Shown: piece after piece, positions 10,992 to 20,264 of the stretch
How the letters are laid out: the number at the start of each line of letters is the position of its first letter
Position numbering within the stretch: position 1 is the first letter of the stretch
Assembly (NCBI GenBank): GCA_039545295.1
Contig: BCIK01000016.1
Span: 1-64,000 of the forward strand
Source: Udeniomyces pyricola
Lineage: Eukaryota > Basidiomycota > Tremellomycetes > Cystofilobasidiales > Mrakiaceae
Length of the DNA: 64,000 bases
Reading direction: 5' to 3'
The notes under the pieces: model-generated
What the model was told of the DNA's origin: nothing
The model's input: only the letters and a program-made list of their open reading frames with translations
Database searches by the model: none
Program-made: the position numbers and the translations under genes

Positions 10992-12500
10992 TCATATTCC
11001 GCCGATCCCCGTAAAGCTCTCCATCATACGCCTTGCTTTCTGCCATTCCTCGTCGTTATCAGTAATATCTTGTACGTCCTCTAGGTTGTCCGGGCGTACT
11101 GTCAAGGAAGGATGTGGACGAGGCGGAAGGCCGGGGGCTGTGCGCGATGAGAATGATGGCTGAAGACTCTGGGCCGAAATGTGTGATGGATGACCGGACG
11201 GCTGAAATTGATGCAAGTGTGGCAGGGATGTTACTGATGACAGGAGAGGACGTTCAGCGGTTGATGTGGGTGGGGAAAGAGGAAGAAGCAGCCGGTATCT
11301 GCGAGACCAAGCAAACGAATAGGTCCTCAGTCAAGGTGCGAATGGCCGCGAATGTATGGCATGTGTACGTACGCGTCCTTGCCCTGTTAGGTACAAAGGG
11401 CGATATGTCAGTTATTTGCCGGTACCCTCGATCTATATTTGAAGATTGAAACGACGCGTACATTGAGGTAGAAGCGAAATAGCCGCTTTTCGCGAAGGAA
11501 CCCAAGGCTTGCGTAGAGAGAGAGGGCCGCGGAATTGTCTTGTTCGGTCTCAAGGACAATCTTGTTGGGTGTGGTCCAGGAGCAAAATCAGCCACGGCAG
11601 ACGGACAGGCTCCTACTAAGAAGCATCGAATCATTTTCATTTGCAATCATAACTCACCTCATTGGCTCCATCTATTTTCATCTGCTCGGTCGCGATTTCT
11701 ACAAGCTTGCTGGCTACCAGGGATAACTCAATACGAGGTCGATATTTAAGCAATGGTGTTCGCTTTGCAGATCGCGAAGCCGATCGGAAGACTTACCAAT
11801 CCCTCGCTTGCGCCAGGCACGATCGATGCTTAACATGGCTATGTAGCCTCGGTTTGTCTGGCGATGCTCATCTTGCTTACATACAATGACGCCGATCGGA
11901 GTCGAAGGTGAGTCGGACGGATAGGCCTGAGGGTTGGGGGTTGGAGAGATAGACGATGTGATAAGATTGACGGTGTTGTGTGATACAAGATGAGATGAAG
12001 GAACGAACAAGGAAAGAGATTTTCGGCCTGGGCAGACCATGAACCAAGAGAAATCAACGTGAGCGAGAACAGCCATGCGAACGGATCAACCCAAGTAGGG
12101 TGTCAAACTGGCAGAGGTCAACGGACCACTGAAGGAGGAAGTATCTGATCGACCAATGCGTCAGAGTGCCAAGGAAGATGAATGGACAGGGTGAGTGGTA
12201 GACTCGAACGCGTAGGTCGATGAATTGAGTGGTACAGTGGAGATGGATAGTGTTCAGAGTTAGGTGCGGACCTATAAGTGTATATCTGAACGTTTGGAAG
12301 GGAAACTCTTGCATGAGCACTTAGGAGACCATGGACACGAGGCGAGACGGAACAAGGCCGGGTCGAGTCGTTGACTGACTGACTGTGTATGGCTCAGACA
12401 ACTCGGATTCAACCAAGCGGACGATGTGGGCCAGGTCTGAGGGCTCGTCTATGTAGGGTCTGTAGAGTATGGGGTTGTGGACCGAGGTCGAGTGGCACAT
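10992..12500 (-). CDS. NAA30: N-alpha-acetyltransferase 30, NatC catalytic subunit
   Basis: GNAT-fold catalytic subunit of NatC, which acetylates N-termini beginning Met-Leu/Ile/Phe and similar, at the ribosome. The start at 12500 gives [19 protein letters not shown] then SELSEPYT. A 14-nt exon (12285-12272) adds IYTYR, joined to YFLLQW. Then come [33 protein letters not shown] (the RxxGxA acetyl-CoA loop continues as [12 protein letters not shown]), [20 protein letters not shown], and [24 protein letters not shown]. This order matches Naa30/Mak3 closely. A Ser/Pro-rich tail of about 80 residues follows, longer than in yeast Mak3. The join between YFLLQW and the STPIGV exon (near 12080-11940) is not resolved. 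It is head-to-head with mL49 at 13052. Confidence 0.9.
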
Positions 12501-13051
12501 GAAATGGATGGGATATGAGAGTGGGTGATGGGTGATGATGGATGAGTAGCCGATAGAATATAGACGGGGTCATGAGTACTGAGTACGGAGCATGGCGTAT
12601 CGTGAGGGATCTAAGATACTGCCGGTTACTGTCATTGCCCCTTTCTTTTCGATCCCTCTTGGTCGATTAACGATTAACGATCAACAATTAACGATCAACA
12701 ATTAACGATCAACGATTAAAGATTAAAGATTGACAATTTAACGATAAAACGATAAAACGATTCACGATTAACAATCGATCGACTGGGACGGTGACTACCA
12801 ACAAGCAACCACAACCCTTTCTTCCATCGTGCTCATCCACCACCTGTCTTTGAATCCCAACCCAATCCCTTCCCCTCGTACCCTCAACTCCCCCTCGGCC
12901 TGTTGATCGGATCATTCCCGCCATCATCAATCACCGCTGCTGTTTCCTTGCGAAATTCATCATCCCATCTCGGCCCTCTGTTCAGTCGTCGCCCCGTTCT
13001 CTCGACCCAACCCATAGCCATCCCTCATCCCCATAGCTCTCACCATTTACC
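12501..13051. promoter_or_regulatory. Shared promoter NAA30 / mL49 with tandem repeats
   Basis: 551 bases between divergent starts. The left part has TGGGTGATG-type repeats (12510-12550) and 12664-12780 is a degenerate short-period repeat (listed separately). The right part (12800-13050) is CT-rich, as expected for a leader before the mL49 ATG. Confidence 0.5.
12664..12780. repeat. Degenerate tandem repeat, AACGATCAACAATT-like
   Basis: A roughly 14-base unit AACGATCAACAATT is repeated about three times and then decays into GATTAAA, AACGATAA and CGATTAAC variants. It is AT-rich compared with the flanks and lies in the NAA30/mL49 intergenic region. Confidence 0.7.
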
Positions 13052-14204
13052 ATGTCCTGCCTTCAACCTACCTCTCGAGTCATCAACCATTCCTCTTCCG
13101 CATCTCTGTCTCTCCGCCTCCTCCGAGCCTTCTCTACGACCCGCTCTTGTGGCTACCCTCGTCAGGTCCAGTTCACTCCCTACTCCCGAGCCGCTCTCCC
13201 CGATACAAAACACGCCCCCCCACCAGCCCATGCGCCCGATACACCCTTCAAGCACGTTCAACCTATGAATGTTCGACAGCAGATGCTCGAAACTCCGCCA
13301 AACCAGGTCCCTTATCCTTCCCCGCTCAACGCGTACCCAAAGGTCTACCGCAAACCGCAGAGGCGAGAGTGGCGCGGCCACGAGGAAGACTACCCTGCCG
13401 CGCCGGTCGGTCGACCCCAAGACAACATGGCTGTCAATCTCTCGAGTGAGATAGCCAAGCAGTTGAACCTCAAGGGTAACGAGAAGCCTGCCGAGTACTT
13501 TGTCAAGCGAACGGCGGCCAACGGCTTCTTGCCTGTCTATATCGACGTCAGTCCCGAAAGAGCAGGAACCTCGCTCATTTACTTATTACTAGCCTGCCGT
13601 TACGCAGTTCCTCAGGGCGTGTCTTCTGGCTTCTTATTGCTCACCCCAATCGGTTTTACTGGGCTATTTAATCTTACAGTATAAGTCGAACGATCGGGCG
13701 TTCACCGTTGTGCGATGCATCGAGGTTCGTGCTGACCGTGCTTCGTGGGCTCTTTGGCCAGCCGGTTCTTCGACCTGTGTCCCTTTCCTGTCTCATTTCT
13801 CCACATTGGTATCTGTTCTGACTTGATCTTGCATCCGTCGTGACCATAGGGAAACTCTTACGTATGTGTGACCGTCCACTTTCTGTCGTGAAAGTTGGCT
13901 ACTCCCCCACAATGCCACTTCTATCACTCAGCCGATGTCTAACTCTTTGCGACTTCCACTGTGCCCGTTTTCTCTTGCATCTAACGTATTTACCCTTGAC
14001 GTGACTTGAAATTCATCCCCCCCCCCCCCCCCCTCCTGCTTTGAGTAGATGTTGCTCGACCGACTGCTGCGTCACTTGACCGCAATCCGACCCGACGTCA
14101 GGCAGGGTGCTGAAGGTCGTGTCAGTCCAAGCTCGGGCGAGATCGAGATCAAGGGCAAGTTCAAGACCGAGGTCCAGGAGTGGCTTCTTGCCCACGGATT
14201 CTGA
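13052..14204 (+). CDS. IMG2: Mitochondrial large-subunit ribosomal protein mL49
   Basis: Component of the mitochondrial 54S ribosomal subunit. There are four exons: 13052-13546, 13680-13724, 13850-13861 and 14049-14204. The N-terminus (RLLRAFSTTRS) is a mitochondrial targeting sequence. The core reads AEYFVKRTAANGFLPVYID, then YKSNDRAFTVVRCIE, then GNSY, then MLLDRLLRHLTAIRPDVRQG, ending KFKTEVQEWLLAHGF. F-V-x-R-T, L-P-V-Y and the I-E/G-D-type turn are typical of Img2/mL49. Exon 3 is only 12 nt and encodes GNSY. Intron 3 carries a C homopolymer of about 18 (14019-14033 region). All phases fit, so the model is firm. It is divergent from NAA30. Confidence 0.9.
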
Positions 14205-14440
14205 GGTGGGAAAGGAACTAGAAAGTAAAGAAGAAGCAAAAATTGGATAGATGAATAACTTTCCAGAAGCCATTGCGTGCTTTTGTTTCGCCGCTCGGCG
14301 GCTTCATCTGCATATTTCTCTTCACCACTCGCAATGGGTGTAGTTCTAATCTCAATCCGTCTACGCTACGGATACCAAGTTGACGTGGCTCAGACATGCT
14401 CAGAGGGCGTCAGGCAAAACCCATGGCAATCTTACCACGA

Positions 14441-15982
14441 TCACTTCCCCTTCCTTGGTGTCGGAATTATCGAAGGATTCGGGTTTCCTTCCGCTGTCGC
14501 TCTCGCTCCCATGTCAACACCGTCGTCATACTGTTGATACCCCCCTTCCCACAGATTCAACATCTCGTCACTCGCGCGGTTGAGCTCTCTATCCTCCATG
14601 GCGTCGGCAAGAGCCCTCCAGCCGGAGTTGCCGGCGATGCTGAAAGGGTCACTTCTGACGACCTCAAAGACTCTCTTGTTCTTGCCGGCCGAATTGACGG
14701 CGAACCGGAAAAATCCAAGACTTTCACAATGGAGAAACAGTTGGTCAGACTGGATGGCCTTGTGGAGATCAACGGTCGGTAAGAGACCATCCTCGTCTGG
14801 ATCAAGACTGGCTGGCTTGCGTCGATATATCTCGTGACGGTTGATTGAGTCGCGAGAAGGGAATCCGAACCTCTTGTCGCCGATGATGGGTGCTCCAAGC
14901 TGCTCGCTCGCAAAAAGACGGAGCTGGTGCTTGTGTCCCGTCAAGGGCCAAAGTCGGACGAGCGATATATTGAGCTCTGGCGAACCCGCAATGAACTCCC
15001 ACTGAGTGATGGCTTCAGTAGGTCGAGTATTATTATGACTGGGGTCCAAGTAGTCAATAGGCTCGCCTCCCGACTTCTTCGACTTGCTCGGCGGCGTGGA
15101 TAGAAGGCTGGATTTGGACAGCGGCGTATCAAGGTGCGGATTGGTGATGGCTTGGCGTCGAGCTGTGGGAGAAGTGAGACGTGAGACCATCGAGGGAGCT
15201 TGGGTTGAGAGAACGTAGCCATCTCTCTTGGCAAGGAATGCAGTGTTTGTGCCTGAGCGAGCTGCATCAGGAGGGATATATTTGGAGACGATAGCGAGGT
15301 AACCTGGCCCACCATAAAGACCAACAAAATGCAATTGCAAGATCAATTCTCCGTGTGCCCGTGAGAACAACATAAGCTCCCATCCTGGCCGGATAAGAAG
15401 AACGATAACAGCGTAACGCACTCTTCTTGACGAGTCCCTTCCTAAATTGCATGCAGAGGTCCACAGCTTTATGAGGGTTGAGAGCAAGCAAGAGAGGGCC
15501 TGTAGTAGGTTTGTCGAGCCGGTGGACTGTACGGATTCGATCCTCAGGCGCGAGTTCCAACCGTCGAGCCAGGTTATGAAAATGCTGCCTGATAGAGGGT
15601 CCAGTCTGGGACTCAGTGTGCTCGGTCAGTGTATGATGAGACGAAGAGAGAGTGTGAGGGATAGAGGGTAGAAACTTTTGAGTCTCACGTTATTGGCCCC
15701 TGATGACGCTGAGGGTTCGGATTCGGACAAGGGCGAGTCGGCCGCATCCTGGCAATCAAGCCCGGCGGGTTTGTCGACGACGAGAATACCCTGCAGGAAA
15801 AGATATAACAAGGGTCTCAGCAAATGTCAATCCAAGCACTTCAAGGACGTTGTAAGTTTGCTACCGGACTGAGTTGCTGGTCGCGTCACGTCGGAACAGA
15901 CCTTGTCGCGGTAGATTATCTTGAGTGGTGGCAGTGGAATTTTGGGCTTGGGCAGAGCATTGCGCAGGGTAGTGGATGACAT
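14441..15982 (-). CDS. RluA-family pseudouridine synthase, probably organellar
   Basis: Converts uridine to pseudouridine in RNA. The start at 15982 gives MSSTTLRNALPKPKIPLPPL then KIIYRDK. The next exon GILVVDKPAGLDCQD carries the usual 'vvnKPaGl' strand. The third exon has TVHRLDKPTTGPLLLAL with the catalytic Asp of the HRLD motif. After a GTGCGT intron, SYLAIVSKYIP is the R-Y-like strand, and LTGHKHQLRLFASEQLGAPI with IGDKRFG is the C-terminal RluA motif (G-R-T-H-Q-I-R in most members; here G-H-K-H-Q-L-R). A long insert (15010-15250) separates the two halves, as in eukaryotic organelle enzymes (Pus5/RPUSD type). The exact target RNA is not predictable. The tail ends PTPRKGK. Confidence 0.85.
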
Positions 15983-16174
15983 GAGAGACGACAGTCGATT
16001 TGTTGCTGAGGATGATGATGTTGATAAGTGGGAAACCAAGCAAGTTCGATAACGACGTAGGTGAGTGTATGAGCGAAATCAAGAGGCGGAGGTCAAGGAG
16101 TTGCGAGTTTGTTGTATGTGCACCACTTGTACACATAATACGTATCCGTGCGGGTCATATACGTATGATTTAAC

Positions 16175-16211
<37 letters not shown>

Positions 16212-16732
16212 CGTGGTTATCTATATCTATCGATCTGCAGTATAGGCATGTATCAATTATCGTCTGCAATATGTATCATTCAGTACCCTCACATGTTATG
16301 CATGTACGAATCTAGTAGACTGTACTTGACTGAACTATTTATCTATATACGTACACTAGCCCTGAATCGCGCGATGGCTCCGGCCTGCGCCACGGAGCGA
16401 CGCACTATATAGTCGGTCGGCGTACAGGGTATTATTATGATATTTGTTCGTAGTACTATGATGATTTGAAAGTTCGCGATAACTACAGTGAATCAATTTT
16501 CCATACTTATGACGTTGCATCGTGATGTTGCATATATATATTAATATCATCAACATACTATACTAACTTCTCAGCTGCTGACGTCGATATTCGATCCGTT
16601 GCATGCGATGTACACTACTACTTCTTTTAACTATAGAGCTGGTAGTGCTAACATCCATACAGACTTGAGCTACTGATTCCATCTATAGATTTCTCGCTTC
16701 CTCTATATCCCCAAACTGAATATCCGACAGCG
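15983..16732. other. Intergenic with TA microsatellite
   Basis: About 750 bases. (TA)n at 16180-16204 is followed by AT-rich sequence to 16600. It separates the divergent pseudouridine synthase and the membrane protein. No gene-like frame. Confidence 0.5.
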
Positions 16733-17909
16733 ATGGGTAGCGCTACTTTTGAGGAAGAGGACCAGAGTCAGTCTCATCCGTTTTCCGGCCTTTCAACCAC
16801 ATCTTCATTGCTTCATGTCACTTTATCAACATCTCGACCTTCCTTGTTAATTGTTCACCACCCTTTGCCTCTTCCTCGCTCAGGCCTACGATCCAAAACG
16901 GCTCTCTCACTCCTCAAGACCCACCTGCCTGCATACTTTCTCACAGGCGGACTCGCTGGCGTGGTATCCGCGTCGGGCGCGGTCACCTTCGGTATGTGTC
17001 GCGCACCCGATCCGCGTTTCTCACGTCCAGATTAAGCGACCTGAATTGGCATCGCTTCGAGGTTTGACCAGCTCGTAAACCAAAATCGACCAAGTATAGC
17101 CAAAGCTAACATACATTACCTTTTGCTTTGGTAGATCGATTTGCTTCGAGCCCGACTCACACCTGGGCCCCACGATCCCAAATCCTCGCCGCCATTCGAC
17201 ATGGTGCTATAGGAGGGGCCTTGCGCTTTACAGGCTTCTCGGGCGCTCGTTTGGCAATCCAAGCGGCCCTCGATCGATCGAGTATAAATGCTGCAGACGC
17301 CAACTGGAAGCTGGTCTTACATGTGCGTCGATTGCCCTCCAAGCTCCAAGCGCCATGATCACGTCAGCAACATCCCTCACTGATTTACCTCGGTCATTTA
17401 CTTGACTGATAGACCGGTGTCTCTGGTGCTCTCGGCGGTGTATTTGAAGCGGCATGTTTGTCGATAGCGTCGGGCAATGGGTCCCGAATGCTGGTTCCCG
17501 TTGTGAAGCAAGGTAAGCGTTGAACAATGTCCCACGTAGGACATTTGCATGTGTCCGGGTCCAAACGCGAATATCCTCACGATTGACTTGTGCGTATCTC
17601 TTTTCATCCTGCTTGATATCTCTTGCAGGTAGTCGCGTCGGTATCTGCTTCACCGTATTCTCCACCCTCTCTAACTACAGCCCCTTGCACAAGCCCTACC
17701 ATCCACCCCCCTTCACGACAGCACTGCTGTATGGCTCTGCCGCTGGTATCTTTGGGATGATGGCCTTGCATCCGTTTGAGTCCAAGGTGCCTCTGATGGA
17801 AATGCTAGCCAAAGGTGGGGGTGGGACCATTGGCCGAGGGGCAGTCGCTGTGGGGTTGGTGATTTCGGTGCAAAACATGCTGGTGCGCGAAGTTCTGAGG
17901 AACAAATAG
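16733..17909 (+). CDS. Unknown multi-pass membrane protein, carrier-like
   Basis: Start MGSATFEEEDQ, then a GTCAGT donor (16766) and a CTCAG acceptor (16883) give SLRSKTALSLLKTHLPAYF and LTGGLAGVVSASGAVTFG. Further exons give RHGAIGGALRFTGFSGARL, TGVSGALGGVFEAACLSIA, VGICFTVFSTLSNY and FTTALLYGSAAGIFGMMAL with HPFESKVPLMEM. A last helix (AVAVGLVISVQNML) precedes REVLRNK. Six or so Gly-rich amphipathic helices separated by basic loops look like a divergent mitochondrial carrier, but the PX[DE]XX[KR] signature is not intact (PFESKV), so the family call is only a suggestion. The tripartite spacing is roughly right. Function unknown. Confidence 0.6.
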
Positions 17910-18228
17910 ATGATAGATTGAGCGATTCTAGGGTGATGATGGTGATGATGATAATCATGAGGCTTATGGATAAGAAGAAAAATCAAAAATAATAAATAAA
18001 AAAAAACTTTGAACATACATCACCTCCGGTAATCAAAGTGATCAGAGTACGTGTGTGGTCGTAAAAGCCGTCGCGTCGTCGGGTGTGGGATCAATCAACT
18101 TGAACCGTATTCCATCCGTCCATCCCCTTTGACAGCGTCGTCTCCTCCTCATCTTCCTCGCCTCCTTCGCCCGTCTGTCGTCCCCGTCGTAGTCTTATCA
18201 CGTTCGGCCCATCTTCCCTATCGCATCG
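17910..18228. other. Intergenic, upstream of RHO4
   Basis: About 320 bases. The A-rich run 17976-18006 may mark the 3' end of the membrane-protein transcript. The CT-rich stretch 18115-18220 precedes the RHO4 start. Confidence 0.4.
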
Positions 18229-19707
18229 ATGAGTGTGAGATATCGGTTCAACTGCCCTTCTTTCCTGACCCTCTCCTGGTGTATGTTCACCTCTGACCGC
18301 CACCTCTCCCATCTGTTGCCTCCTTTCCCTCTCTGTCTCGCCCTCTCACCCTTTCACAACATCCCAATCCCTCGCCATACCACCGTCGGCCCATCTTCAG
18401 AACGACTACCGACCATCCCAACCTGCACGTCAGCCCACATCAGTCTCGCGTACATCCTATGATGACTACTCCTCGCCTTCATCTCCTCACAACAACCCAG
18501 CCAACGCCAACGAACCGAGGAGAAGACCGGACGTTAACCGCAAGCTCGTCGTCGTCGGCGATGGTGGATGCGGCAAGACTTGCCTGCTAACAGTGTGAGT
18601 GTGATAAAACTCCTTGACTTCACTTTGCAAGTGCAGCTGTATCGTCTTTACAGACCCATGAACTGATTCGTATCTGTGCCTGCTGCTTGCTTCTCCTCCC
18701 CCCCCCCCNCNCTTCCCCCCCCCCCTCCCCTTTGGCCCGCGTCAGATACGCATATGACCGCTTCCCAGTCGTCCGTCTGCTTCTCTGATCCGCCTCCTTC
18801 TGCGTGAACATCATGGGTGATACTGACTCCCCTCAACAATACTCTGACGTGTGATTGCTCCGTCTGTGCTCCAACAGAATTACGTACCGACCGTGTTTGA
18901 GAACTTTGTGACCCAAGTTCAGTACGAATCGAAACTCGTCGAACTTGCTCTCTGGGATACTGCTGGTCAGGAGGACTTTGACCGGCTGCGGCCGCTAAGC
19001 TATAACGACACCGACGTTGTCCTCATTGTCTTTGCTATCAATCATCGCCCAAGTCTGGAAAACGTCAAAGACAAGGTACGTTTGTATCCTCAGCATGACC
19101 GGTGCGCAGTCGTGGACGAGTGTTCTGATGGCTTGCAAGGAAGATTGATAACGGATCATTCCGGCACTAAGGTGTGCTCATGAAATCGAAAAGGAATCGA
19201 TTTTATGGCTAAGTCCAACTGGTGGATCTGGGGGAGGATGACTCGGGGGGAGGGGAGGAAGGTTGAACCTCGTTGTCATCTGTATGGGCGCGAATGACAG
19301 CTGAAACTCTTCTTTCTTCTCTCTGCTTTCTCCGTGCCGAACCTACCGGCACAAACCTTAACCTTACGTACGACGTTCGTCTGACTCATCATCAGTGGTA
19401 TCCCGAGATCTCACACTTCCTCGAGTCGACGCCTACGCTATTGGTTGCCTCCAAGACCGACCTTCGCTCGGATCCCCTCACACTATCGCTGATGGCCGCT
19501 CAGGGGACGGCTCCCATTTCTCGATCAGAAGGCGAAGCAGTTGCGCGCGAGATTGGGGCCAAATACCACGAGTGCAGCAGTAAAACAGGCGTTGGGGTCA
19601 AGGAGGTGTTCCAGGGGGCCCTCAAAGAGAGTATGAGTAAGGGCTTCTTTGGCGTCGGTGGTGGGGGAAGAAAGAAAGGGGGAAAGAAGGCCTGTGTCGT
19701 GCTTTGA
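18229..19707 (+). CDS. RHO4: Rho-family small GTPase, Rho4-like
   Basis: Membrane-anchored GTPase that acts in polarity, septation and wall synthesis in fungi. The likely start exon is ATG AGT at 18229 before GTGAGA; a TTCAG acceptor then gives [16 protein letters not shown], a Ser-rich N-terminus. Core motifs are [17 protein letters not shown] (G1, identical in style to fission yeast Rho4), YVPTVFENF (G2), [20 protein letters not shown] (G3), LVASKTD (G4) and HECSSKTG (G5). The C-terminus is polybasic (GRKKGGKK) with CaaX box CVVL, predicted to be geranylgeranylated. The Rho insert-like loop [19 protein letters not shown] fits Rho4. Five or so exons; one intron contains a C run with two N bases (18709, 18711). 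G4 has S-K-T-D rather than the common T-K-x-D. Confidence 0.88.
18700..18732. repeat. C homopolymer with ambiguous bases in RHO4 intron
   Basis: A long C tract broken by N at 18709 and 18711 lies inside an intron of the Rho4 gene. The length is uncertain, but it does not affect coding. Confidence 0.8.
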
Positions 19708-19811
19708 GTCGGACACCAACCCGGTTGATTGTCTGCCCTAGTGGGTGGGACAGTCATGGAGTAGAGCTAGACCAGCCAGGCACACGGCAAAGGGCTATGG
19801 GTATTTGCTGT

Positions 19812-19872
<61 letters not shown>

Positions 19873-20264
19873 CTCTCTCTCATTCCTCTTCTGCTCCAAG
19901 TCGTGTACCATGCTCTTTCTCTTACTCCTTGCCTTTCCTTTGTAGTTGCCTTGCGTTTCTCTGCCTAGCGCGCGTTTTTCCGAGTCCTGAACCAGCTATC
20001 CCTTCATTCTTTTCGCGCGTCCCCGTATGCAATCCACCACTTGAAACCACATAGCGCTCCTTACTTCCTCCATCTGCCCTCTTTCTCTCTTCCAACCGTC
20101 TTCCCGCGTTCCTAGTATCGCTATTGAAAGGCGTTCATAGTGATGGTGACGATAGAGAAAATCAAGGAGACCGGGTTTGCGTACATCATGATATAAAACT
20201 ACACAACAAAATCTTCTCGTTAGGTTGATACAGCAGGACAGAGAAGAGCGGTCTGGTCAAAGCC
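19708..20264. other. Convergent 3' region with long poly(T)
   Basis: About 560 bases between the convergent RHO4 and PDH kinase genes. A 59-base T run (19814-19872) lies about 105 bases past the RHO4 stop and is followed by a CT-rich stretch. Confidence 0.6.
19814..19872. repeat. Poly(T) homopolymer, 59 bases
   Basis: Uninterrupted T run followed by CTCTCTCTC. It lies on the sense strand of RHO4, downstream of the stop. Confidence 0.9.

Noticed and set aside
16180..16204. TA repeats as origin or mobile element remnant
   Set aside because: Simple microsatellites recur in several intergenic regions here; no further evidence.
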